DNA of 36,840 nt from Saprospiraceae bacterium. GTDB taxonomy: Bacteria > Bacteroidota > Bacteroidia > Chitinophagales > Saprospiraceae. Positions 31,250-36,840 of the stretch are shown piece by piece (position 1 is the stretch's first letter; every line of letters starts with the position of its first letter). Below the pieces are notes generated by a model. It worked only from the letters and a program-made list of their open reading frames with translations. It had not been told where the DNA came from and made no database searches. The stretch spans positions 1 to 36,840 of the forward strand of contig JAIPBL010000062.1 of NCBI GenBank assembly GCA_021739645.1, read 5' to 3'. A program made the position numbers and the translations under genes.

Positions 31250-31325
31250 AATTGAAAATTGAAAACGGATAATTGAAAATTGGCGTCGGTGTGCCCTTTC
31301 TCAATTTTCAACTTTCAATTTTCCT
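31250..31325. repeat. Inverted AT-rich heptad repeat between SGNH and MBOAT genes
   Basis: AATTGAAAATTGAAAA-type units (31250-31280) face CAATTTTCAACTTTCAATTTTC (31302-31323) across about 20 nt. The right arm overlaps the 3' end of the SGNH gene and supplies its last codons and stop (KLKVEN-stop). It fills the 59-bp intergenic gap. Confidence 0.85.
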
Positions 31326-32005
31326 TTCAAAACCGCTGCCCATTTCAAATAGGCCGCCCCGTTTAGGTGGACGCCGTCCAGCGTGTAGGCTGCATCCAAA
31401 TTTCCGTCCAAATCCTGCATGACGCTGTACAAATCAATGAAAATCAAGTTTTTCGCTTGCGCAAATTGCTTGATTTGCTCATTGAGCGCATGCACATCAT
31501 CGTTGTCCACGGCTGTGGGACTGACATTGTTGTTGACTGGCAGTACGCTCTGTAGAAAAAGCTGCGTGGAGGGGGATTTTGTCAAAATTTCATTGACTAG
31601 CCGCTCGTATTTCGGCCAAGTTTGGGAGGGGGAAATGAAGGCTAGGTCGTTGATGCCAGCCATCAGAAAAATCTTGGAGGGGTGGTGACGAAACACTTCG
31701 TCGAGGCGTTCTCGCATCCCGTCGCAGTGGTCGCCAGGGATGCCACGGTTCAGGATGTTTGGGTTGCCCAGCAGTTCTGTCCACTCGCCGGCAGCGGTAA
31801 TGCTGTTGCCGAGCATGACGATGGCCCCGTCTTTTGGAGGTAGCATTTCAAACAGGTTTTTGCGATGAAAATAGGTCTTCTCGATGCCCCGGTTGTTGAT
31901 TTTTGCCCAGAGGTTGCGCAGGCCACCGTATTTGTGGATGGCAAACGCAATGGCAGCCAGCAACAGCAGGTTGATTATTAGCGAGATATAACCCAGTTTG
32001 TTCAT
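31301..32005 (-). CDS. SGNH/GDSL-family hydrolase or esterase
   Basis: A 234-residue protein with an N-terminal membrane anchor (GYISLIINLLLLAAIAFAIH). All four blocks are visible: block I IVMLGNSITAAGEW near residue 63, block II Gly in NRGIPGDHC near residue 87, block III MAGINDLAF near residue 116, and block V DGVHLNGAAYLKWA near residue 213. This points to an active serine esterase, for example a glycan deacetylase acting against or with the MBOAT system. Its ATG overlaps the stop of the upstream small gene (TAATG), indicating translational coupling. The last codons fall inside an AT-rich repeat, so the native C-terminus may have been replaced. Confidence 0.88.
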   Translation of the reverse strand: MNKLGYISLIINLLLLAAIAFAIHKYGGLRNLWAKINNRGIEKTYFHRKNLFEMLPPKDGAIVMLGNSITAAGEWTELLGNPNILNRGIPGDHCDGMRERLDEVFRHHPSKIFLMAGINDLAFISPSQTWPKYERLVNEILTKSPSTQLFLQSVLPVNNNVSPTAVDNDDVHALNEQIKQFAQAKNLIFIDLYSVMQDLDGNLDAAYTLDGVHLNGAAYLKWAAVLKGKLKVEN

Positions 32006-32355
32006 TAATTGCTTTCGGCTCTAAGTCCCTGTACCGTCTCAAAAGCCGATACGACTGGAAACTCAATAGCACCCCGCTTGGCCATCTTTTCGGCATAAAA
32101 TTGCAGTAGCCCGAACAGTTTTTCAGCGGACTGCCACTCCCCGTCTCCGCTGCGCCACCAGCTCAGGAGGCGGTGGTGGAATTCGTTGAGCAGGTTGATT
32201 TCCTTCAGTTTTTCCTCGGTGGTAAAATCCCCGTTTTCCATCATCACCCGGATGGAGATGGTCAAGTTCACTGACACGAGGCGGTGAAAATGGGACTTGG
32301 TGGCTTCGTCCCAGGCATTGATGGCGGTTATCGTTTCTTCGGCGGAGTATTGCAT
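32005..32355 (-). CDS. Small helical protein of unknown function in the polysaccharide operon
   Basis: A 116-residue protein without signal peptide or membrane segment, predicted largely helical (SAEETITAINAWDEATKSHFHRLVSVNLTISIRVMM...EKLKEINLLNEFHHRLLSWW). I do not recognise a family. It lies 13 nt after a glycosyltransferase gene and its stop overlaps the start of the SGNH gene, so it is firmly in the operon. A cytoplasmic accessory role is the most that context allows. Confidence 0.7.
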   Translation of the reverse strand: MQYSAEETITAINAWDEATKSHFHRLVSVNLTISIRVMMENGDFTTEEKLKEINLLNEFHHRLLSWWRSGDGEWQSAEKLFGLLQFYAEKMAKRGAIEFPVVSAFETVQGLRAESN

Positions 32356-32368
32356 TTTTAGAATCGGT

Positions 32369-33574
32369 TTATTTCAAAACATCTTCAATTGTTACGCTCA
32401 CCTTGTGCTCCGTGTGCTTAAAGTTTTTATTTGGGTTGCCCATTTTGAATAAGCCTTTTATTTGTCGGAAAACAAAAGCAGGCATCGCCGCTACGGCATT
32501 CCAAACAGGCTGGGGTGCTTGGCTCAGTTTCAGCGTCCAGAAAATGGTCAGGATGAACAACACAACAGCCACCACAAGCGCCAAAGATACCCACAGGTTT
32601 ATGAACAAACCAAGCACGGCGAGGCCAAAAGCGGCGAAGAGCATCACGAACATGGGCGGGGCGATGGTCACGAGGCCGAATAGCCACTGGTTCCAACTAA
32701 AGTTGAAAAGGCCACGGCGCAGGATGCCGAGTGAATTCGGGATGTTCTGGAAGTAGCTGAACAACCAACGGCTGCGCTGCGTCTCAACGGCGTCGGCGCT
32801 GGTCACTTTCTCGTCGTAGCAAATGGCATCCCAGGCGTAGGCGATTTTGGTGTCTTTGCGGAGCAAAAAATTCTGTAGGATTTTGTCCTCCTGAAGCATT
32901 TTCTTCCATTGGTGCTTGCCCTGTTCGATTTCGGGACTAGCGAGGTATGCCTTGTACAGCTCGGACTCCACGGCCATTCCACTGCCACTGATTACTGCTG
33001 AGGAACCATTGCGATACGGCGCTACCCTATCAATGTAATTCTTGTAAAACTCGCCCAAAGCATCGGCGCATGCCATCAGTGTGTCGAGGTTTTTGGCGGT
33101 GCGCTGGCCTTGAATAGCTTGGTATCCGGCGTTTGCGTAGCGGTTTATTTCGGTCAAAAAATCAGGGTGTGCCAAGTTGTCCGCATCGAAAACCGTGATG
33201 TAGTCGTGTGGTCTGACGAAGTTTTCAATGCCATGGATGATTGATTTTGCCTTTAGGTTGAGTGGATGTGAAGGCATAAGCACGGTCAATTTCTCATCCT
33301 CAATGTCCCAATTGTTGAGGTCGCACCCATCTGCCACGAGGTAGATATGGTGGTTGGCGTGGAGCTGTTTGAGCAGTGATTTTATGAGTCCCTTGGCGAT
33401 GTCAGCGTTCTTGTAGGCAGTGATGACAATGCCATAATCAAATTCAATTGGCTGCTTTGGTGACTTGATTCTTTCCTTTGAAAACAAGGAAAAAAAGACG
33501 TTTAACGTTGGCATTACCAAAAAAAAGACAAGGCTTGCAGCAAGAATGACGAAAATGTAATTCAAAAAATCCAT
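32369..33574 (-). CDS. Family 2 membrane glycosyltransferase
   Basis: A 401-residue processive-type GT2. An N-terminal membrane helix (IFVILAASLVFFLVMP) is followed by the catalytic domain with GIVITAYKNADIAKGLIKSLL, the metal-binding DADN near residue 130, an ED-type base in LQEDKILQNF near residue 216, and the QRSRW motif near residue 251. C-terminal helices (LFAAFGLAVLGLFINLWVSLALVVAVVLFILTIFW) complete the cellulose-synthase-like topology. It probably builds or exports the glycan backbone of the surface polysaccharide. The upstream gap contains the tandem repeat array. Confidence 0.88.
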   Translation of the reverse strand: MDFLNYIFVILAASLVFFLVMPTLNVFFSLFSKERIKSPKQPIEFDYGIVITAYKNADIAKGLIKSLLKQLHANHHIYLVADGCDLNNWDIEDEKLTVLMPSHPLNLKAKSIIHGIENFVRPHDYITVFDADNLAHPDFLTEINRYANAGYQAIQGQRTAKNLDTLMACADALGEFYKNYIDRVAPYRNGSSAVISGSGMAVESELYKAYLASPEIEQGKHQWKKMLQEDKILQNFLLRKDTKIAYAWDAICYDEKVTSADAVETQRSRWLFSYFQNIPNSLGILRRGLFNFSWNQWLFGLVTIAPPMFVMLFAAFGLAVLGLFINLWVSLALVVAVVLFILTIFWTLKLSQAPQPVWNAVAAMPAFVFRQIKGLFKMGNPNKNFKHTEHKVSVTIEDVLK

Positions 33575-33624
33575 CGTGGTTGTTCAGTGTTTTGGCAAAA
33601 ATAGTTGGTTTCTGGCAAAGGGAA

Positions 33625-33643
33625 GGCCTAGGTTAACTAGGCC
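33625..33643. other. 7-bp hairpin next to the tandem array
   Basis: GGCCTAG, loop GTTAA, CTAGGCC. Followed by CATCATTTTT on the plus strand. It lies between the two glycosyltransferase genes and may end or stabilise transcripts; no clear T-run in the minus direction. Confidence 0.4.
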
Positions 33644-33660
33644 CATCATTTTTAAAATAA

Positions 33661-34090
33661 AGTAAGGGGGGTAGAGTCTGGTCGTATTTTGATTGATTCG
33701 GTAAAAGGGAACCGACTCAAGTTGATTGAATGTATGGGGGGTAGAGACTGGCTTTTCTTTCTGACTCCTGGGTTTACTCATTTTCCTGAGAAAAAAGTAA
33801 GGGGGGTAGAGTCTGGTCGTATTTTGATTGATTCGGCTTTGAAAACCGGCTCAAGTTGATTGAATGTATGGGGGGTAGAGACTGGCTTTTCTTTTCGGTT
33901 TTTGGGCTAAATCTTTCTCAAAAAAAAAGTAAGGGGGGTAGAGTCTGGTCGTATTTTGATTGATTCGGCTTTGAAAACCGGCTCAAGTTGATTGAATGTA
34001 TGGGGGGTAGAGTCTGGCTTTTCTTTTCGATTCTGGGGCATACTCATTTTCCTGAGAAAAAGTAAGGGGGGTAGAGTCTGGTCGTATCGT
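33661..34090. repeat. Tandem repeat array, 65-70-nt half-units
   Basis: GGGGGGTAGAG begins at 33666, 33736, 33801, 33870, 33933, 34002 and 34066, seven times. Two alternating half-units (AGTAAGGGGGGTAGAGTCTGG and TGTATGGGGGGTAGAGACTGG types) make a full period of about 132-135 nt, repeated three times plus a partial copy. It fills most of the gap 33575-33982 and extends into the 3' end of the next glycosyltransferase gene. Confidence 0.95.
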
Positions 34091-34972
34091 TTGCTCGGTG
34101 AAATTCCACCGGATTGCATTCATAAATGCTTTCAGGTTGATAAAATCGCCTTTCAGCAGAAACATCAAACTGTTTTTGGGCACTGTGAACAGGAAAAGGA
34201 ACACACAAAATACCCGCCATTGCGACTTAGTCTTGTTACGTCGTATGAAAAGCAAGCGGTTCCGGTTGATGTAGTAGGTTTTAAGGGTGCTGATTTTGCT
34301 CACGGAATAACTTTCCTTGTGGTAAATCTTCGCATTTGGCTCTACCCACACTTCGTAGCCCGCCCGTCTGATTTGTTCGCACCAGTCCAATTCTTCGTAA
34401 TACAGGAAAAATTCTTCCGACATCATTCCTGCTTTACTCAACACTTTCCTGGGCACCATCATGGCGGCGCCGTGTGCGTATGCTGTTGGTTGTGCTTTTT
34501 GATACTGTCCTTTGTCCAACTCCCGCTCTCCGAGAGTGCTGTTCCGGGCAGTGAGCGGATGGACATGTGTAGTACCAAGGTACTGAATCACGTCCGGCTC
34601 ACTACCCGGTCTAGCGTTATGATAACAAATTTTCGGACTTGCGATGCCGATTCCGGAATTTGTGCTGAACAGTTTCAGGAGCGTTTCGATAGCTCCTTCC
34701 GTAAGTTCAGCATCGTTATTGAGGAAGAACAAGAAGTCACCTTTGCTTGCTTTGATGCCAAGGTTGTTGCCACCTGCAAAGCCTAGGTTCTTTTCACTTC
34801 GGACATAAATTACTTCCGGATAATGGTTTTTAAGGTATTCTTCTGGGTTTACTGTTGAGGCATTGTCCACTACCACCACCTCCAAATCTTTACCTCCGAA
34901 TCTGCGAACGGATTCGAGCAATTCACAAGTGACTTCCAGCGAATTATAGTTGATGGTGATGATAGAAACCAT
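33983..34972 (-). CDS. Family 2 glycosyltransferase (rhamnosyltransferase-like) with repeat-derived C-terminus
   Basis: A 329-residue GT2 of the WbbL type: VSIITINYNSLEVTCELLESV at the N-terminus, VVVVDNAST near residue 34, LGFAGGNNLGI, the metal-binding NNDAEL near residue 88, and FFLYYEELDWCEQIRRAGY near residue 189. It would transfer a sugar onto a lipid-linked precursor in the cytoplasm. The last ~35 residues (from about TIRPDSTPLTF to the stop at 33983) are encoded by the tandem repeat array. The original C-terminus probably ended near NAIRWNFTEQ. It starts 7 nt after the sugar transferase gene ends. Confidence 0.88.
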   Translation of the reverse strand: MVSIITINYNSLEVTCELLESVRRFGGKDLEVVVVDNASTVNPEEYLKNHYPEVIYVRSEKNLGFAGGNNLGIKASKGDFLFFLNNDAELTEGAIETLLKLFSTNSGIGIASPKICYHNARPGSEPDVIQYLGTTHVHPLTARNSTLGERELDKGQYQKAQPTAYAHGAAMMVPRKVLSKAGMMSEEFFLYYEELDWCEQIRRAGYEVWVEPNAKIYHKESYSVSKISTLKTYYINRNRLLFIRRNKTKSQWRVFCVFLFLFTVPKNSLMFLLKGDFINLKAFMNAIRWNFTEQTIRPDSTPLTFSQENEYAPESKRKARLYPPYIQST

Positions 34973-34979
34973 ATTTGTA

Positions 34980-36077
34980 TTAAACGTCTTCTTCTTGAAT
35001 TATCGCAAAAGGGGTTTTTGCAATGATTTTCATGTCGTACCAAAACGAATGATGGTCAGCATAAGTCACATCCAAGGAGATACGTTCTTCGGTTGACATG
35101 TTGTTTTTTCCACGTTTGGTCACTTGCCACAGCCCCGTAAGTCCGGCAGGCGCAAGGAAACGCTTCGCCCAAAGGTCTCGGGTTAATTGCTCCGCTTCGT
35201 AAAGTGGAAGTGGCCTGTTACCCACTATCGACATGTCGCCTTTTAGGATATTGAATAACTGTGGAAGCTCGTCGAGACTTGTTTTTCGAATTAGCCTACC
35301 GGTTTTCGTTACCCTTGGGTCGTTGTTGATTTTGGTAAAAAGCGCGCCACTATCTTTAGCAGAATACTGGTTCAGGTGTTGTAAATCTATTAGCCGTTGG
35401 TCAGCATCTTGAAACATAGAGCGAAATTTCAAGAATTCAAAAACTTGGTAGCCTGTTCCAACCCGTCTTGATCGATAAATGACAGGCCCTCTTGACTCAA
35501 GTTTTATGGCCAATGCCACAAGAATAAGGACTGGGCTGAATGCCAGAATCGCAATCAAAGAAAATACAATGTCAAAAAATCGCTTGGCAAAAGAGATACG
35601 AACGCCAACCTGCTCAGATTCGTCAAGGGACACTGTATCGAAATCTCTTAAAAATTGGGTCAAAAAGTCAACCCTATCACGCAATACTTGCCAGTGCACA
35701 GGGACATCATAGTAGTCATCAAACCCCAATTTAAGTGCCTCTAATTTATGGTTGAGCCCATCACGGTTCATGGCAATTAGCGGGATGTACTTTAACTGGG
35801 AATGTTCTTTTACATTTTGGAGTAAAAGGAAATTTTCTTCTTCAAGAGAACCGAATTCACAAACGATTGCTTTTGGTAAATCTTCATTGTGCTGGGTAGC
35901 GACCGCATTGTGCAGCCATTGGAAGGCAAGGAACGAGTTCTCGAATTCTCGAATATTAAAGCCAATGTTGATGCCAGACGAATTGATTAGGCACTCGTTG
36001 AAGGAACCATCAAAACCCAGGACAACAATTTCATCCAAAACAGAATCCAAGTCTTGCAAAGGTAAATTTGAGTTCAT
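34980..36077 (-). CDS. Sugar-1-phosphate transferase with N-terminal pseudo-receiver domain
   Basis: A 365-residue initiating transferase that loads a sugar phosphate onto undecaprenyl phosphate. The catalytic half (about 158-365) has one hydrophobic segment (FFDIVFSLIAILAFSPVLILVALAI), KFRSMF, RKTSLDELPQLFNILKGDMSIVGNRP and PAGLTGLWQVTKRG. The first ~140 residues look like a response-regulator receiver, but the phospho-acceptor position reads CEFGSLEE and the KP pair reads VPV (FDDYYDVPVHWQVLRDRV), so phosphorylation is unlikely. A true single-domain receiver is encoded 75 nt upstream. The domain may act as a dimerisation or signalling surface. Confidence 0.88.
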   Translation of the reverse strand: MNSNLPLQDLDSVLDEIVVLGFDGSFNECLINSSGINIGFNIREFENSFLAFQWLHNAVATQHNEDLPKAIVCEFGSLEEENFLLLQNVKEHSQLKYIPLIAMNRDGLNHKLEALKLGFDDYYDVPVHWQVLRDRVDFLTQFLRDFDTVSLDESEQVGVRISFAKRFFDIVFSLIAILAFSPVLILVALAIKLESRGPVIYRSRRVGTGYQVFEFLKFRSMFQDADQRLIDLQHLNQYSAKDSGALFTKINNDPRVTKTGRLIRKTSLDELPQLFNILKGDMSIVGNRPLPLYEAEQLTRDLWAKRFLAPAGLTGLWQVTKRGKNNMSTEERISLDVTYADHHSFWYDMKIIAKTPFAIIQEEDV

Positions 36078-36151
36078 AATGCCGATTTTAATTTGTTACC
36101 AAGGTTAAAAACCTATTTGTCTCACTTAATTAAATTGGGGGGGGACAAATA

Positions 36152-36550
36152 TCAGTTGAGTACAAACGTGTCAGACTCATAAAGAACGTTTTCAATTCGT
36201 TTTTTTAGTGAAATTGGGTTGAATGGCTTGGTCAGGTAGTCATCAACTCCCCAACGGAGACAGTTCTTGACGTCTTCTTCACCGTCGTTGCCGGAAACGA
36301 CAATTACAGGAATGTCACGGAAGAAGCCACTTTGACGGATGTTTCTAAGGAATTCGTCGCCACTGAGTCGTGGCATGCTCATATCGAGCAGGATAAGGTC
36401 GGGGAGGTTGCCTTTTACAAGCCAAGCCATGCCTTCAAGTCCATCTTTCGTTGTGATGACTTCGTAGGATTTGCTCAACATTGTCCCCAACAGTAATCGA
36501 ATGCTTTCGTGGTCCTCAATAATTAGGATCCTTTTTCTAGCGCTGTTCAT
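36152..36550 (-). CDS. Single-domain response regulator (CheY-like receiver)
   Basis: A 132-residue receiver with no output domain. Acidic pocket IIEDHES near residue 10, phospho-acceptor Asp in LILLDMSMP near residue 56, Ser in VIVVSGND, and Lys in DYLTKPFNP near residue 109 are all present, so it should be phosphorylatable. It heads the polysaccharide operon and precedes a transferase carrying a degenerate receiver, suggesting control of polysaccharide initiation by protein contact. No histidine kinase is in the window. The region 36551-36746 is AT-rich, without a clear promoter match. Confidence 0.92.
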   Translation of the reverse strand: MNSARKRILIIEDHESIRLLLGTMLSKSYEVITTKDGLEGMAWLVKGNLPDLILLDMSMPRLSGDEFLRNIRQSGFFRDIPVIVVSGNDGEEDVKNCLRWGVDDYLTKPFNPISLKKRIENVLYESDTFVLN

Positions 36551-36746
36551 GTTTGTGTTTGTTTTGGTTACTAAAAATTGTAAGATAAAATGCCCTTAAC
36601 TTAAATTAAAAACAAAATTGACCAAGGGAGAATCGAGACAAGGTTCCTCAAGGTATTAAAAAAAACAAAATAGTCCTAATGAGAGGAATTGAGAGGAGAA
36701 TGGGTGTAGGACAAATTTCCCAGAATGTTAAATTTACGGGAAAAAG

Positions 36747-36840
36747 ATGACACAGCAACAAATTTCCCAGGCGAAGGATCAGTTTGAAGAAAACCTCAGA
36801 AAATGGTTGAAAAGCCAGGAAGGACAGACTGACGGTTATG
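36747..36840 (+). CDS. 5' end of a gene truncated by the window edge
   Basis: The ATG at 36747 opens a frame of 31 codons to the window end (MTQQQISQAKDQFEENLRKW...), preceded by GGGAAAAAG. The peptide is hydrophilic and helical, without signal peptide. It is divergent from the response regulator. Too little is visible for identification. Confidence 0.5.
   Translation, partial: MTQQQISQAKDQFEENLRKWLKSQEGQTDGY

Noticed and set aside
33661-34119. Short minus-strand frames and a possible CRISPR in the tandem array
   Set aside because: The frames are just translations of the repeat (PDSTPLTF, PDSTPHTF). The array is not CRISPR: the sequences between the conserved cores are themselves repeated and no cas genes are present.

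Overview
The window is a chromosomal segment of a Bacteroidota bacterium, most likely a Saprospiraceae/Lewinella-type organism (my inference). The evidence is a C-terminal type IX secretion sorting domain, two DUF5777-type beta-barrel proteins, lipoproteins with Bacteroidota-style lipoboxes, a TTTG-N20-TATTTTTG promoter, and an O-acyltransferase/glycosyltransferase cluster. No tRNA, rRNA, CRISPR array, transposase or phage gene was seen.

Region 1 (about 159-12186, + strand) is a respiratory/electron-transfer locus. It holds an EB_dh-type heme lipoprotein, a cytochrome c lipoprotein with an expanded heme motif, and an outer-membrane beta-barrel protein. These are followed by a small Tat-signal protein, a four-cluster ferredoxin, an NrfD-type quinone-reacting membrane protein, a membrane-anchored secreted protein and a monoheme cytochrome c. 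Then come the System II cytochrome c maturation pair ResB/CcsA, a hexaheme lipoprotein on a collagen-like stalk, and a second copy of the beta-barrel protein. No catalytic molybdopterin subunit is present. The cytochrome-lipoprotein plus beta-barrel pairing occurs twice and could form an electron conduit across the outer membrane.

Region 2 (about 12289-28027, - strand) is a natural-product locus. A consensus promoter precedes a 4001-residue hybrid NRPS-PKS. Its domain order is A-PCP-sulfotransferase-KS-AT-ACP-aminotransferase-C-A-PCP-TE. It is followed by a 4'-phosphopantetheinyl transferase that can activate its carrier domains, and by a gingipain-fold (C25-like) secreted protein whose 5' end overlaps the transferase gene. 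A short TolC-like protein is encoded divergently on the other side.

The least expected feature is hidden inside the synthetase gene. At least sixteen short repetitive elements from several unrelated families lie in frame within its linkers and surface loops: about 90-nt paired palindromes of two types, 7- and 8-nt tandem arrays, and a GC-rich inverted repeat. Both adenylation domains are hit at the same two loops.

Region 3 (about 28929-36550, - strand) is a cell-surface polysaccharide cluster: a single-domain response regulator, a sugar-1-phosphate transferase with a degenerate receiver domain, two family 2 glycosyltransferases, a small helical protein, an SGNH hydrolase, an MBOAT acyltransferase and an AlgJ-like SGNH protein. 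A 65-70-nt tandem repeat array lies between the two glycosyltransferases and supplies the last ~35 codons of one of them. A new + strand gene starts at 36747 and runs off the window.
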